DNA from: Staphylococcus piscifermentans
Lineage (GTDB): Bacteria; Bacillota; Bacilli; Staphylococcales; Staphylococcaceae
Length of the DNA: 64,000 nucleotides
Direction of reading: 5' to 3'
NCBI RefSeq assembly: GCF_900186985.1
Contig: NZ_LT906447.1
Span: forward strand, 992,001-1,056,000
Shown piece by piece: positions 1 to 9,954 of the stretch (position 1 is the first letter of the stretch; every line of letters starts with the position of its first letter). A program made the translations under genes and the position numbers. The notes below the pieces were generated by a model. The model did no database searches, was not told where the DNA came from, and worked only from the letters and a program-made list of their open reading frames with translations.

Positions 1-459
1 GTAGAAGCTGAATTAGGTACTGTAGGCGGACAAGAAGACGATGTAGTAGCAGACGGCGTTATCTATGCAGACCCTAAAGAGTGTCAAGAATTAGTTGAAA
101 AAACTGGAATTGATACTTTAGCACCAGCTTTAGGTTCTGTACATGGTCCTTACAAAGGCGAACCTAACTTAGGTTTCAAAGAAATGGAAGAAATTGGAGA
201 ATCTACAGGTTTACCATTAGTATTACACGGTGGTACTGGTATCCCAACTAAAGATATCCAAAAATCAATTTCTTTAGGTACAGCAAAAATCAATGTTAAT
301 ACTGAAAACCAAATTGCTTCTGCTAAAGCAGTTCGTGAAGTATTAGATAATGATAAAGATGTTTACGATCCACGTAAATATTTAGGACCAGCTCGTGAAG
401 CTATCAAAGCTACAGTAACGGGTAAAATTAAAGAGTTCGGTACTTCAAACCGCGCATAA
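1..459 (+). CDS. fba: Fructose-bisphosphate aldolase class II, C-terminal part
   Basis: The reading frame is open from base 1, so the start lies outside the window; 152 residues remain of a protein that is normally about 286. Class II aldolases are zinc enzymes that reversibly cleave fructose 1,6-bisphosphate to dihydroxyacetone phosphate and glyceraldehyde 3-phosphate in glycolysis. Visible family motifs are SVHGPYKG and LHGGTGIP, each carrying a zinc-ligand histidine, and KINVNTE, which contacts the substrate phosphate. A strong hairpin terminator follows the stop codon, so it is not co-transcribed with murA2. The fba-murA2 neighbourhood is the standard staphylococcal arrangement. Confidence 0.96.
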   Translation, partial: VEAELGTVGGQEDDVVADGVIYADPKECQELVEKTGIDTLAPALGSVHGPYKGEPNLGFKEMEEIGESTGLPLVLHGGTGIPTKDIQKSISLGTAKINVNTENQIASAKAVREVLDNDKDVYDPRKYLGPAREAIKATVTGKIKEFGTSNRA

Positions 460-484
460 TCAGATTCAACATTTAGCATTCAAG

Positions 485-512
485 AAGAGCATCTTTTATG
501 GTGCTCTTTTTT
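485..512 (+). terminator. Rho-independent terminator of fba
   Basis: A 7-bp stem (AAGAGCA / TGCTCTT) with a 10-nt loop runs into a T-rich tract 25 bases after the fba stop codon. Confidence 0.85.
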
Positions 513-1005
513 CGTGCGTCGCTATTTTCATTGAGTGTTTACAGAGGCAGAAACGTATCAATTTAAAGAGAGAAATAAATTGATTAAGCTTAATTTTAAA
601 AAATAAAATCAATACCTCAGTAGTGAAATAATTTTACAGTTTTATTATCCTTTATGCTATAATATCTAAAGTGATTTAAGCAATTAACAATGGAAGAGTT
701 TCATTATATTCCAACCTATTCATTATAGGGTACATAAGCTGCATTATAGGTTAATATTTTATATAAATAGTAAGTGTTATATTCAACTTAGAAGCTAATA
801 TTTATAAGGGAAGATAATACTATGATTACTATTTTTATATTATAATCAATTAGAGTGATTACCAATAGGGAAAATGATTGGATTAAATAAACTGACTGAT
901 GACAATTGAATAATCATCATTTGGAGTGGGAAACTGTTATAGATAGAAGTTGAACAGTTTGATTTATGAAGGAATAAAGATTGAATGAAAAAGGAGAACA
1001 AAAGG
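513..1005 (+). promoter_or_regulatory. Long AT-rich intergenic region with murA2 promoter and leader
   Basis: About 490 bases hold no credible ORF. An extended -10 promoter is visible: TTTACA at 633-638 and TGC-TATAAT ending at 663, with a 19-bp spacer. Transcription from it would give a leader of roughly 335 nt before the murA2 start at 1006. An 8-bp perfect inverted repeat (AAACTGTT at 931-938, AACAGTTT at 953-960) lies 30 bases before the Shine-Dalgarno region. It is not followed by a T run, so it is not an ordinary terminator. Confidence 0.5.
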
Positions 1006-2265
1006 ATGGCTCAAGAAGTAATAAAAATTAGAGGCGGGCAGCCATTAAGCGGAAAAGTTAAAATTAACGGTGCTAAAAATAGCGCAGTTGCTATTATTCC
1101 TGCTGCATTATTAGCAGAAGATGTAGTGACATTAGAAGGCTTGCCGCAAATTTCAGATGTTGAGACGTTAGTAAGCTTGTTAGGTGATTTGAATATTAAA
1201 ACTGATTTAGAAGATACAGATTTACGCATCGACCCTACAGAAATCCAAAATGCATCTTTGCCTAATCATAAAGTAGAGTCTTTAAGAGCGTCATATTATA
1301 TGATGGGGGCAATGCTCGGCCGCTTTAAAAAATGTGTGATTGGATTGCCAGGCGGTTGTCCATTAGGACCACGTCCGATTGATCAACATATTAAAGGTTT
1401 CAAAGCTTTAGGTGCCAAGATTGATGAGTCCAGCCCGACTTCTATGAAAATTGAAGCAGAGGAATTAAAAGGTGCAAATATTTTCCTTGATATGGTAAGC
1501 GTCGGTGCGACTATTAATATTATGCTGGCGGCCGTAAGAGCGAAAGGACAAACTGTTATTGAAAATGCAGCAAAAGAACCTGAAGTAGTAGATGTGGCGA
1601 CTTTCTTAACTGGAATGGGTGCTCATATTAAAGGTGCTGGTACAAGTACTATTAAAATTACAGGTGTGGACCATTTGCATGGAGTTGCACACCAAATTAT
1701 CCCAGATCGCATTGAAGCCGGTACATACATGTGTATGGCTGCAGCTTGCGGAACAGAGGTGGAATTGGAAAATATCATTCCTAAACATATTGAACCTCTA
1801 ACAGTTAAACTACGTGAATTAGGTGCGGAAATCGATATGCATGATGATTCTGTGATAATCAAAAGTAAAATTCCTTATGAGAGTGTAAATATTAAAACGC
1901 TAGTTTACCCAGGATTCGCAACAGACTTGCAACAACCGATTACGCCTTTATTATTCTTAGCAGATGGTCCTTCGTTTGTCACAGATACAATCTATCCTGA
2001 ACGTTTTAAACACGTTGATGAACTTCAAAAAATGGGAGGAAATATTCACGTCGATCAAGGTACTGCAACAATCAAACCTTCTCAATTGCATGGTGCAGCT
2101 GTATATGCGAGCGATTTACGTGCCGGAGCAAGTTTGATTATTGCCGGTTTAATTGCAGAAGGCATAACTACTATTTATAATGTCAACCATATTTACAGAG
2201 GGTATGCTAATATAGTAGAAAATTTAAAATCCTTAGGCGCAGATATTTGGGCTGAAACACTTTAA
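1006..2265 (+). CDS. murA2: UDP-N-acetylglucosamine 1-carboxyvinyltransferase 2 (MurZ/MurA2)
   Basis: First committed step of peptidoglycan synthesis: transfer of enolpyruvate from PEP to UDP-GlcNAc in the cytoplasm; target of fosfomycin. The protein is 419 residues, the usual length. The catalytic cysteine is Cys118 in the loop GLPGGCPLG, and the N-terminal NGAKNSA and the SVGATINIM motifs are typical. An upstream in-frame ATG at 985 exists, but GGAG at 993-996 sits 9 bases before the ATG at 1006 and the family N-terminus [11 protein letters not shown] begins there, so 1006 is preferred. It is closest to the second staphylococcal paralogue (MurZ); the first paralogue lies at 21829. Transcription is probably monocistronic or with the next gene. 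Confidence 0.96.
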   Translation: MAQEVIKIRGGQPLSGKVKINGAKNSAVAIIPAALLAEDVVTLEGLPQISDVETLVSLLGDLNIKTDLEDTDLRIDPTEIQNASLPNHKVESLRASYYMMGAMLGRFKKCVIGLPGGCPLGPRPIDQHIKGFKALGAKIDESSPTSMKIEAEELKGANIFLDMVSVGATINIMLAAVRAKGQTVIENAAKEPEVVDVATFLTGMGAHIKGAGTSTIKITGVDHLHGVAHQIIPDRIEAGTYMCMAAACGTEVELENIIPKHIEPLTVKLRELGAEIDMHDDSVIIKSKIPYESVNIKTLVYPGFATDLQQPITPLLFLADGPSFVTDTIYPERFKHVDELQKMGGNIHVDQGTATIKPSQLHGAAVYASDLRAGASLIIAGLIAEGITTIYNVNHIYRGYANIVENLKSLGADIWAETL

Positions 2266-2327
2266 AAAATGTGATATACTTTATATACTAACTAAGCATG
2301 ATTGCATATCATGAAGAGGTGATTTAA

Positions 2328-2663
2328 ATGGAAGTATGTCCATATCTAGAAGAGACATTTAAAATTATCGGCAGAAGTTGGAATGGTTTAATTATTAATT
2401 ATCTCTCAAGATGTCCAGAAAGTTCAGCTCACTTCAGTGATATGAAAAAAGATTTGAAACCGATAACGCCACGTGCATTAAGTTTAAAATTGACTGAATT
2501 AATGGATTGGGATTTAGTAGATAAAAATATCGTTTCCAAAGCGCCGCTTTCTATTGTGTATCAACTTACAGATAAAGGCGAAGCTTTAGCTGAAGCTCTG
2601 AAACCGATGGAAGAATGGGCTCAAAAATATGTAGAACTCGAAAATAATCAAACACAAGTATAA
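2328..2663 (+). CDS. HxlR-family winged-helix transcriptional regulator
   Basis: A 111-residue protein with the HxlR layout: an N-terminal CPYLEETFKIIGRSWNG segment carrying an early cysteine (Cys4), a winged helix with the ITPRALSLKLTELMDWDLV recognition region, and a C-terminal dimerisation helix. HxlR proteins are small dimeric DNA-binding regulators, several of which use the N-terminal cysteine to sense thiol-reactive stress. The start has a good GAGGTGA ribosome site. It lies 62 bases after murA2 and ends at a strong terminator, ahead of aldA. Its target and signal cannot be read from sequence; regulation of the adjacent aldehyde dehydrogenase is a reasonable guess only. Confidence 0.85.
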   Translation: MEVCPYLEETFKIIGRSWNGLIINYLSRCPESSAHFSDMKKDLKPITPRALSLKLTELMDWDLVDKNIVSKAPLSIVYQLTDKGEALAEALKPMEEWAQKYVELENNQTQV

Positions 2664-2670
2664 ATTTTAA

Positions 2671-2705
2671 AGCCGGGACATAATGATGTCCTGGCTTATC
2701 TTTTT
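2671..2705 (+). terminator. Rho-independent terminator after the HxlR gene
   Basis: Ten-base-pair stem AGCCGGGACA / TGTCCTGGCT with a 6-nt loop and a following TATCTTTTT tract. Confidence 0.9.
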
Positions 2706-2803
2706 GAACTGGCAATAGTTATCTGAATAAGAAACACGTTTAAAATATATTCAGAATGGAAAGAATATAAATATAAGTCGTAATTTCTAAGGAGTGACTA
2801 TAA

Positions 2804-4231
2804 TTGAGAATTCAAACTAAACAATATATCAATGGCGAATGGGTAGACAGTGCAAGTGGTGAAACGCTTGATGTGATTAACCCAGCAAATGAAGAAGTTC
2901 TAGGTCAAATTGCAAAAGGCAATAAAGAAGACGTAGATAAAGCAGTAGATGCTGCAAACAATGTTTATCTTGAATTCCGTCACAGCAGTGTAGAATATAG
3001 AAGAGATTTACTAGATAAAATTGTAAAAGAATATAAGAATAGAAAACAAGATATTATCGAAGTAATTACAGATGAACTAGGTTCACCTCTTGAAGTTTCA
3101 GAGAATGTTCATTATCAAATGGGTCTTGAACACTTTACAGAAGCACGAGATGCACTAGACAACTTTAAATTTGAAGAAAAACGCGGTGAAGATTTAGTAG
3201 TCAAAGAAGCAATCGGTGTCGCAGGATTAATTACACCATGGAATTTCCCTACTAACCAAACATCATTAAAATTAGCTGCAGCTTTCGCAGCAGGTAGTCC
3301 AGTGGTCTTAAAACCTTCTGAAATGACACCATTTGCTGCAATCATTTTAGCAGAAATCTTTGATAAAGTAGGCGTACCTAAAGGTGTATTCAACTTAGTA
3401 AATGGCGACGGTGAAGGCGTCGGCAACCCGTTAAGTGAAAATCCTAAAGTACGTATGATGTCATTTACTGGTTCTGGTCCTACTGGTGCTAAGATTATGC
3501 AAAAAGCAGCAGAAGACTTCAAGAAAGTTTCATTAGAATTAGGTGGTAAATCACCTTATATTATCCTTGATGATTCAGATATTGAAGGCGCTGCAGAAGC
3601 GGCAGTAGGCAAAGTTTATAATAACACTGGTCAAGTTTGTACAGCAGGTACACGTACAATCGTGCCAGAATCAATGAAAGATGACTTTATTAAAGCTGCG
3701 AAAGAAAAAATGAGTGCAGTTAAAGTGGGCGACCCAAGAGAAAAAGGCGTACAAATGGGTCCAATCATCAGTAAAAAACAATTCGATCAAGTAGAAAATT
3801 ATATCCAAAAAGGTATCGATGAAGGTGCTGAACTGGTACTTGGCGGTGTCGGCAAACCAGAAGGCTTAGATAAAGGATATTTCGCAAAACCAACTATCTT
3901 TGCGAATGTAAAAAATGATATGACGATTGCACAAGAAGAAATCTTTGGTCCTGTAATGTCTATCATCACTTATAAAGACTTAAACGAAGCAATTAAAATA
4001 GCCAACGACACTAAATATGGCTTAGCTGGTTATGTATATGGCAAAGACTTAAACACATTAAGAAAAGTTGCACGTGAGATTGAAGCAGGTACAATTGAAA
4101 TTAATGAAGCGGGCCGTAAACCAGACTTACCATTCGGCGGCTATAAACAATCAGGTCTTGGCCGTGAATGGGGCGATTATGGTATCGAAGAATTCCTAGA
4201 AGTAAAATCAATCGCTGGCTATTATGAATAA
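2804..4231 (+). CDS. aldA: Aldehyde dehydrogenase family protein (AldA-like)
   Basis: NAD(P)-dependent oxidation of an aldehyde to a carboxylic acid; the substrate is not known from sequence. The 475-residue protein has a Rossmann cofactor domain with the [12 protein letters not shown] segment, the general base Glu245 in ELGGKS and the catalytic nucleophile Cys279 in GQVCTAGTR, plus EEIFGPV and a C-terminal bridging segment. The start is a TTG with GGAG ending 9 bases upstream; the encoded N-terminus matches the usual staphylococcal AldA start. It stands alone between two terminators. Confidence 0.93.
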   Translation: MRIQTKQYINGEWVDSASGETLDVINPANEEVLGQIAKGNKEDVDKAVDAANNVYLEFRHSSVEYRRDLLDKIVKEYKNRKQDIIEVITDELGSPLEVSENVHYQMGLEHFTEARDALDNFKFEEKRGEDLVVKEAIGVAGLITPWNFPTNQTSLKLAAAFAAGSPVVLKPSEMTPFAAIILAEIFDKVGVPKGVFNLVNGDGEGVGNPLSENPKVRMMSFTGSGPTGAKIMQKAAEDFKKVSLELGGKSPYIILDDSDIEGAAEAAVGKVYNNTGQVCTAGTRTIVPESMKDDFIKAAKEKMSAVKVGDPREKGVQMGPIISKKQFDQVENYIQKGIDEGAELVLGGVGKPEGLDKGYFAKPTIFANVKNDMTIAQEEIFGPVMSIITYKDLNEAIKIANDTKYGLAGYVYGKDLNTLRKVAREIEAGTIEINEAGRKPDLPFGGYKQSGLGREWGDYGIEEFLEVKSIAGYYE

Positions 4232-4265
4232 GTTTATTATAAATCTTTAAGCAAATATGATTATT

Positions 4266-4292
4266 AAACCGGGGTTAATTCCTCGGTTTTTT
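4266..4292 (+). terminator. Rho-independent terminator of aldA
   Basis: Nine-base-pair stem AAACCGGGG / CCTCGGTTT, loop TTAATT, then a T run. Confidence 0.9.
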
Positions 4293-4364
4293 AATGTTAA
4301 ATGCAAGAATAAGACAAATTTTGTCCAATTTACCCAAAGAGTTTAATTTTCAGCTAGAATGATT

Positions 4365-4393
4365 TTGTAATTAAAAACAAAATTTGCTATTAT
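4365..4393 (+). promoter_or_regulatory. Predicted sigma-A promoter of rho
   Basis: TTGTAA at 4365-4370, 17-bp spacer, TATTAT at 4388-4393 preceded by TGC (extended -10). It leaves a leader of about 60 nt before rho. Confidence 0.6.
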
Positions 4394-4459
4394 AAGTCTA
4401 GTATAATTACTTGTTAAAAAGTGATTTATAAAGAATCTATAATGAAATGAGTGTCAATC

Positions 4460-5776
4460 ATGACTGAAAGAGTGCGTACATCTCCTCAATATGAGTCCTT
4501 TCATGAGCTGTACAAGAACAATACAACAAAAGTTCTCACTGAGAAAGCTAAAGCATTAAAACTAACTAATTACAGCAAACTCAATAAGAAAGAATTAGTA
4601 CTTGCCATTATGGAAGCACAGATGGAAAAAGATGGGAATTACTACATGGAAGGCATCTTAGATGATATCCAGCCGGATGGATATGGCTTTTTACGAACGG
4701 TCAACTATTCAAAAGGTGAAAAAGATATTTATATCTCTGCCAGCCAAATTCGTCGTTTCGAAATTAAACTCGGCGACAAAGTAACTGGTAAAGTAAGAAA
4801 ACCAAAAGATAATGAAAAATACTATGGTTTGCTCCAAGTTGATTTCGTCAACGATCATAACGCAGAGGAAGTAAAGAAAAGACCCCACTTCCAAGCTTTA
4901 ACTCCACTTTATCCCGAAGAAAGAATCAAATTAGAAACAGTACCCACTAACTATTCGACTAGAATTATGGATTTAGTTGTGCCTATCGGTTTAGGACAAC
5001 GTGGATTAATTGTAGCACCACCTAAAGCAGGAAAGACTTCTTTATTAAAAGAAATAGCCAATGCAATATCAACAAACAAACCTGATGCTAAATTATTTAT
5101 CCTCTTAGTGGGTGAAAGACCTGAAGAGGTAACAGATATAGAACGCTCAAGCGAAGACGCTGAGGTTGTACACTCTACATTTGACGAACCGCCTCAACAC
5201 CATGTGAAAGTTGCAGAGTTACTGTTAGAACGTGCGAAACGCCTTGTTGAAATCGGTGAGGATGTTATCATTTTGATGGATTCCATTACACGACTTGCGC
5301 GTGCATATAACTTAGTCATTCCACCAAGTGGCCGTACTTTATCAGGTGGTTTAGATCCTGCTTCTTTATATAAACCTAAGAATTTCTTCGGTGCAGCCAG
5401 AAATATTGAAGCTGGTGGTAGTTTGACCATCTTAGCTACTGCCTTAGTAGACACAGGTTCTCGTATGGATGATGTTATCTATGAAGAATTCAAAGGAACA
5501 GGTAATATGGAATTACATCTGGATCGCAAACTTTCAGAACGTCGTATTTTCCCAGCTATTGATATCGCGAGAAGTTCAACACGTAAAGAAGAATTGTTAG
5601 TGGATCAAAAAGAACTAGACAGCTTATGGCAACTGCGTAATATGTTCCGCGATACGACAGATTTTACAGAACGCTTTATTCGCAAGCTGAAAAGATCTAA
5701 AACGAACAAAGAATTTTTTGAACAACTTCAAGCTGCTGCAGTTGAAAGTCAAAAGACAGGCAAACCGATAATCTAA
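4460..5776 (+). CDS. rho: Transcription termination factor Rho
   Basis: Hexameric RNA-dependent ATPase that ends transcription of untranslated RNA and suppresses antisense transcription. From the ATG at 4460 the protein has 438 residues, equal to the S. aureus protein. Order of parts: N-terminal helical domain, cold-shock-like RNA-binding domain (about residues 50-125, with GYGFLRT), then the RecA-like ATPase with Walker A PPKAGKT (Lys192), Walker B VIILMDSITRLARA and the SGGLDPASL loop. A GTG at 4451 in the same frame is an alternative start. Neither start has a strong Shine-Dalgarno sequence, which is unusual in this window and fits known autoregulation of rho genes, though that is inference here. 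Confidence 0.96.
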   Translation: MTERVRTSPQYESFHELYKNNTTKVLTEKAKALKLTNYSKLNKKELVLAIMEAQMEKDGNYYMEGILDDIQPDGYGFLRTVNYSKGEKDIYISASQIRRFEIKLGDKVTGKVRKPKDNEKYYGLLQVDFVNDHNAEEVKKRPHFQALTPLYPEERIKLETVPTNYSTRIMDLVVPIGLGQRGLIVAPPKAGKTSLLKEIANAISTNKPDAKLFILLVGERPEEVTDIERSSEDAEVVHSTFDEPPQHHVKVAELLLERAKRLVEIGEDVIILMDSITRLARAYNLVIPPSGRTLSGGLDPASLYKPKNFFGAARNIEAGGSLTILATALVDTGSRMDDVIYEEFKGTGNMELHLDRKLSERRIFPAIDIARSSTRKEELLVDQKELDSLWQLRNMFRDTTDFTERFIRKLKRSKTNKEFFEQLQAAAVESQKTGKPII

Positions 5777-5806
5777 TAATTTCTCAAAGAAGAATTCTAG
5801 AATGGG

Positions 5807-5835
5807 TTGCAATTTATACTGCTACCAATTATAAT
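5807..5835 (+). promoter_or_regulatory. Predicted sigma-A promoter of rpmE2
   Basis: TTGCAA at 5807-5812 and TATAAT at 5830-5835 with exactly 17 bp between them; the rpmE2 start is about 70 bases downstream. Confidence 0.7.
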
Positions 5836-5907
5836 TACTAAGTATTGGGTAAAAACTCACAAATAACTCTGTTCCAGATGGTTCAGGGCAAAGGAGCTGA
5901 AATAATA

Positions 5908-6171
5908 ATGAGACAAGGAATTCATCCTGAATACCACAAAGTTATTTTCTTAGATACAACAACTAACTTTAAATTTTTAAGTGGTTCAACTAAAACATCA
6001 TCAGAAACTATGGAATGGGAAGACGGCAACGAATATCCAGTAATTCGTTTGGACATCTCTTCTGATTCACATCCGTTCTATACTGGTCGTCAAAAATTCG
6101 CTGCTGCGGATGGCCGTATCGAACGTTTCAACAAAAAATTTGGTTTCAAATCATCAAATAATAACGAATAA
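5908..6171 (+). CDS. rpmE2: 50S ribosomal protein bL31, type B
   Basis: Large-subunit ribosomal protein of 87 residues. It contains no cysteine at all, so it belongs to the zinc-free (C-minus, type B) paralogue group, which in several bacteria substitutes for the zinc-containing form. Family features are [32 protein letters not shown] and [11 protein letters not shown]. The start at 5908 follows AAGGAG at 5891-5896; a longer reading frame beginning at a TTG at 5845 has no ribosome site and no homologous extension. It sits alone between its own promoter and a terminator, next to rho as in other staphylococci. Confidence 0.96.
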   Translation: MRQGIHPEYHKVIFLDTTTNFKFLSGSTKTSSETMEWEDGNEYPVIRLDISSDSHPFYTGRQKFAAADGRIERFNKKFGFKSSNNNE

Positions 6172-6185
6172 TTTCGATTATACGC

Positions 6186-6212
6186 AACTCTCGCTTAGGC
6201 GGGAGTTTTTTT
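6186..6212 (+). terminator. Rho-independent terminator of rpmE2
   Basis: Stem AACTCTCGC / GCGGGAGTT (one G-T pair), 4-nt loop, then seven T. Confidence 0.92.
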
Positions 6213-6263
6213 ATTATATCGGTTTTTAAATTAGGAATTAGTGCGCTATCAAAATTAAAAATA

Positions 6264-6272
6264 TGATATAAT
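6264..6272 (+). promoter_or_regulatory. Predicted extended -10 promoter of tdk-prfA-prmC
   Basis: TGA-TATAAT (6264-6272) lies 37 bases before the tdk start; no convincing -35 element is seen 17 bp upstream, as is common for extended -10 promoters. Confidence 0.5.
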
Positions 6273-6308
6273 GAGATGATTTTGATTTGAAAAGGATGGA
6301 AAAGCATA

Positions 6309-6908
6309 ATGTACGAAACTTATCATTCCGGATGGATTGAATGTATCACTGGCAGTATGTTCAGCGGGAAATCTGAAGAATTAATTCGTCGATTAAAACG
6401 TGGTATTTTTGCTAAACAAAAAGTAGTGGTATTCAAACCGACAATAGATGACCGCTATCACAAAGAAAAAGTGGTATCTCATAATGGCAATGCAATTGAG
6501 GCCATTAATATACAATGCGCCGAAGAGATTTTAGAACATGACTTATCTGAAGTTGATGTTATAGGTATAGATGAAGTTCAATTTTTTGAAAATAATATTG
6601 TAGATATTGCACAAGATTTAGCTGAACAAGGTCATCGTGTCATCGTTGCGGGTTTAGACATGGACTTTAGAGGACGACCTTTCGAACCTATGCCGCAATT
6701 GTTGGCGGTGAGTGAACTTGTTACAAAGTTACAAGCTGTATGTGCAGTATGCGGAGCGCCTGCCAGCAGAACACAACGTCTCATTAATGGCAGACCAGCT
6801 AAAGCGGATGATCCGGTTATCATGGTCGGAGCAGACGAAAGTTACGAACCAAGATGTCGCGCACATCATATTGTTGCGCCGAGTGAATCTGAGAAGGAGG
6901 AATTATAG
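6309..6908 (+). CDS. tdk: Thymidine kinase
   Basis: Phosphorylates thymidine to dTMP with ATP in pyrimidine salvage. The 199-residue protein has the P-loop GSMFSGKS (residues 15-22), the catalytic Glu89 in DEVQFF, and a lasso domain whose zinc site is formed by CAVCG and YEPRCRAHH. Length is typical of type II thymidine kinases. AAAGGATGG lies before the ATG. Its TAG stop overlaps the GTG start of prfA by one base, so the two genes are translationally coupled. Confidence 0.96.
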   Translation: MYETYHSGWIECITGSMFSGKSEELIRRLKRGIFAKQKVVVFKPTIDDRYHKEKVVSHNGNAIEAINIQCAEEILEHDLSEVDVIGIDEVQFFENNIVDIAQDLAEQGHRVIVAGLDMDFRGRPFEPMPQLLAVSELVTKLQAVCAVCGAPASRTQRLINGRPAKADDPVIMVGADESYEPRCRAHHIVAPSESEKEEL

Positions 6909-7984
6909 TGTTTGACCAGTTAGATATAGTTGAAGAACGTTATGAGCAATTAAATGAATTACTGAGTGATCCAGATGTTGTCAGCGATTCCAATAAGCTG
7001 AGAGAGTATTCTAAAGAACAATCGGATCTTCAAAAGACTGTAGATGTATATCGTCAATATAAACAAAATAAAGAAGATATTGACGAAATTGTAGAAATGC
7101 TCTCTGAAACATCTGATAAAGAAGAAGTAGATATGTTGAAAGCAGATATGAGTGAATTGAAAGATACACTTCCTGGTTTAGAAGAAGAATTGAAAATGTT
7201 GTTGATTCCTAAAGATCCGAATGATGACAAAAACGTTGTAGTTGAAATCAGAGCAGCTGCAGGCGGCGATGAAGCGGCTATATTTGCAGGCGATTTATAT
7301 CGTATGTACACACGCTACAGTGAATCACTTGGATATAAAACAGAAGTGATTGAAATGAATGATAGTGACCACGGTGGTTTTAAAGAAATCAGTTTCACTA
7401 TTAATGGACAAGGTGCTTATTCTAAATTGAAATATGAAAACGGTGCTCACCGTGTACAACGTGTACCAGAAACTGAATCAGGCGGGCGTATCCATACTTC
7501 TACGGCTACAGTGGCTGTATTGCCTGAAGCGGAAGATGTAGAAGTAGATATTAAAGATGCTGATTTGAAAATTGAAACTTACCGTTCAAGCGGTGCAGGT
7601 GGACAACACGTCAATACGACTGACTCAGCAGTACGTATTACACACTTGCCAACAGGAATTATTGCGACTTCATCAGAAAAATCTCAAATTCAAAACCGTG
7701 AGAAAGCTTTAAAAGTATTAAAAGCACGTGTTTATGATATGAAATTACAAGAAGAACAAGAAAAATATGATTCAGAACGTAAATCAGCTGTTGGTACAGG
7801 AGACCGTTCAGAACGTATTCGTACGTATAACTATCCGCAAAACCGTGTAACCGATCATCGTATTGGTTTGACGATTCAAAAATTAGATCAAATTGTTGAA
7901 GGTAAATTAGAGGAAATCATTGACGCTTTAACAATGTCTGAACAGACTGAGAAATTGAAAGAATTGAATAACGTTGACCTATAG
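6908..7984 (+). CDS. prfA: Peptide chain release factor 1
   Basis: Recognises UAA and UAG in the ribosomal A site and triggers peptide release. The 358-residue protein shows the long N-terminal coiled region, the codon-recognition region [16 protein letters not shown] carrying the RF1-type PxT tripeptide, and the catalytic GGQ at residues 231-233. Start is GTG overlapping the tdk stop; GAAGGAGG lies just upstream within tdk. The gene for the methylase that modifies the GGQ glutamine (prmC) overlaps its 3' end, a conserved functional pairing. Confidence 0.97.
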   Translation: MFDQLDIVEERYEQLNELLSDPDVVSDSNKLREYSKEQSDLQKTVDVYRQYKQNKEDIDEIVEMLSETSDKEEVDMLKADMSELKDTLPGLEEELKMLLIPKDPNDDKNVVVEIRAAAGGDEAAIFAGDLYRMYTRYSESLGYKTEVIEMNDSDHGGFKEISFTINGQGAYSKLKYENGAHRVQRVPETESGGRIHTSTATVAVLPEAEDVEVDIKDADLKIETYRSSGAGGQHVNTTDSAVRITHLPTGIIATSSEKSQIQNREKALKVLKARVYDMKLQEEQEKYDSERKSAVGTGDRSERIRTYNYPQNRVTDHRIGLTIQKLDQIVEGKLEEIIDALTMSEQTEKLKELNNVDL

Positions 7985-8816
7985 AGAGGCTGTGCTGCAA
8001 GCTTCACAACAAGCGACAGCAAGAGGGTTTGAATCAAAACGTGCAGAATGGCTGCTGACTGATTTATTTGAGTGGTCATTCACTGATTATGTGATGCATA
8101 TGAATGAACAAATTCCTGATGATAAGTATGCACTTTTCCAATCTGCCGTTCAAAGAATGCTGAAGGGAGAACCGATTCAATATATTACGGGAACTCAAAG
8201 TTTCTTAGGCGAAAAATTCCAAGTAGATGAGCGGTGTTTAATTCCGCGTCCTGAAACCGAAGAAGTATTCATGCATTTTCAAACACATTGCAAACAAAAT
8301 GCAGTAGTAGCGGATATCGGGACAGGAAGCGGAATTCTTGCAGTGATGCTGAAGCTATTACGCCCTGACTTGGAAGTTTATGCCACAGATTTGTATGATG
8401 GACCGCTAGAAATAGCACAGCAAAATGCGAAAGCCCATCATACAAATGTTACTTTCTTAAAAGGGAATGCACTAGAGCCGATTGTAGAACGCAACATTCG
8501 TTTGGATGGACTCATTTCAAATCCACCTTATATTGACTTTGCTGAAGCTGCTGATATGACCGAAACAGTTTTAGACTTCGAACCGCATCAAGCTTTGTTT
8601 GCTGATAACCAAGGTTTAGCAGTTTATATAGCAATCATTGAACAGCTGCCATTTGTTATGAATGAGAAGAGTTTGGTGGTATTTGAAATCGGATACGAAC
8701 AAGGAACAGTATTAAAAGCAATTATCGAAGATAAATATCCGCACCTTAATGTGGAAGTCATTGCAGATATTAATAATAATGATCGAATTGTCTCTTTTTA
8801 TTGGACATCAAAGTAG
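7974..8816 (+). CDS. prmC: Peptide chain release factor N5-glutamine methyltransferase
   Basis: SAM-dependent methylase of the GGQ glutamine of release factors RF1 and RF2. The 280-residue protein has the SAM-binding ADIGTGSG motif and the glutamine-binding NPPY at residues 183-186. The start is a TTG that overlaps prfA by 11 bases; alignment with the staphylococcal protein (…REAVL, then GEPIQYI and LIPRPETEE) supports it, as no ATG is available nearby. Translation is probably coupled to prfA. Confidence 0.94.
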   Translation: MTYREAVLQASQQATARGFESKRAEWLLTDLFEWSFTDYVMHMNEQIPDDKYALFQSAVQRMLKGEPIQYITGTQSFLGEKFQVDERCLIPRPETEEVFMHFQTHCKQNAVVADIGTGSGILAVMLKLLRPDLEVYATDLYDGPLEIAQQNAKAHHTNVTFLKGNALEPIVERNIRLDGLISNPPYIDFAEAADMTETVLDFEPHQALFADNQGLAVYIAIIEQLPFVMNEKSLVVFEIGYEQGTVLKAIIEDKYPHLNVEVIADINNNDRIVSFYWTSK

Positions 8817-8873
8817 AAAAGTTATGGAGATTGGGAAAACGTTGGAATTCCTGATTCTCGCATAACTTTTTAT
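8817..8873 (+). terminator. Long stem-loop terminator after prmC
   Basis: Perfect 10-bp stem AAAAGTTATG (8817-8826) / CATAACTTTT (8861-8870), extended inward by GAGA/TCTC with a one-base bulge, ending in T residues. The stem starts directly after the prmC stop codon. The loop is longer than usual. Confidence 0.65.
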
Positions 8874-8910
8874 TATGCATTAAACTGATTATGAAAGGAC
8901 GTGTCAAAAG

Positions 8911-9954
8911 ATGCAGACAAAAATATGGGATTTAAGTAAAAATATTGATTCGTCAAAAGCTGAAACAGCAATAAAGGAAATTGCTGAAATTTATAAAAAA
9001 GGCGGTTTAGTCGCAATACCTACTGAAACTGTGTATGGTCTCGGTGCTAATGCTAAAGATGATGCGGCTGTGAAAAAGATTTACGAAGCAAAAGGACGAC
9101 CATCAGATAATCCATTAATCGTCCATATATACGAAGCAGCACAAATGGATGATTTTATTGCTGAAATTCCTGAGAAGGCACAACGGTTGATGAATGTATT
9201 CTGGCCCGGACCTATTTCCTTTATCTTACCTTTAAAAGAAGGTTATTTATGCGAAAGAGTTTCTGGCGGTTTGTCCTCAATTGCTGTCAGAATGCCGAGC
9301 CACCCAGTCGGACGTGTAATATTGAAAGAAACAAGACTTCCGATTGCTGCACCAAGTGCTAATTTGAGCGGTCGTCCATCTCCTACAACCTTTGACCATG
9401 TCTTTTATGATTTGAATGGCAAGGTAGATGGAATTGTAAACGGCGATCAGAGCGAAGAAGGCTTAGAAAGCACAGTCTTAGATTGTACGCAGTATCCATT
9501 TAGAATAGCCAGACCCGGTGCAATAACAGTGGAAATGATTGAACAAGTTATTCCTGGAAGTGTCGATACTACAACTATTCTCAATACTGAAAAACCCATT
9601 GCACCAGGTATGAAATATAAACATTATTCACCAGATACTCCTGTTATGATGCTGACAGACTTAAATACAGTAATTACACCTGATAAGGATTGGGAAAATA
9701 CATTATTTGCTGTACCCGCTTCTCTTAAACACTATGTTCCAAAGACTGCAATATATAGAGAATTAAGTGTAGACGAGTTGGATTTGAAAAATGCTAATCA
9801 TAATTTATATCAAATTCTGCATGAGTTAGATACCGAGACAAATATTGAACAAGGTTATATTTTTAAATTTCCTGAAAATGATGAAAGTCAAGCTTTCTTA
9901 AACCGCTTAGCAAAAGCTACTGGAAATCAAGAAATAGGAGCTGCTCAACTATGA
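8911..9954 (+). CDS. Threonylcarbamoyl-AMP synthase (Sua5/YwlC family)
   Basis: Makes threonylcarbamoyl-AMP from threonine, bicarbonate and ATP for the universal t6A37 modification of ANN-decoding tRNAs. At 347 residues it is the two-domain Sua5 type: an N-terminal YrdC domain (about residues 20-205) with IPTETVYGLGANA, KGRPSDNPL and PSANLSGRPSPT, a linker with APGMKYKHYSP, and the C-terminal Sua5 domain. It ends in an ATGA overlap with the phosphatase gene, so they are co-transcribed. B. subtilis has the same ywlC-ywlE-ywlG order nearby. Confidence 0.93.
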   Translation: MQTKIWDLSKNIDSSKAETAIKEIAEIYKKGGLVAIPTETVYGLGANAKDDAAVKKIYEAKGRPSDNPLIVHIYEAAQMDDFIAEIPEKAQRLMNVFWPGPISFILPLKEGYLCERVSGGLSSIAVRMPSHPVGRVILKETRLPIAAPSANLSGRPSPTTFDHVFYDLNGKVDGIVNGDQSEEGLESTVLDCTQYPFRIARPGAITVEMIEQVIPGSVDTTTILNTEKPIAPGMKYKHYSPDTPVMMLTDLNTVITPDKDWENTLFAVPASLKHYVPKTAIYRELSVDELDLKNANHNLYQILHELDTETNIEQGYIFKFPENDESQAFLNRLAKATGNQEIGAAQL

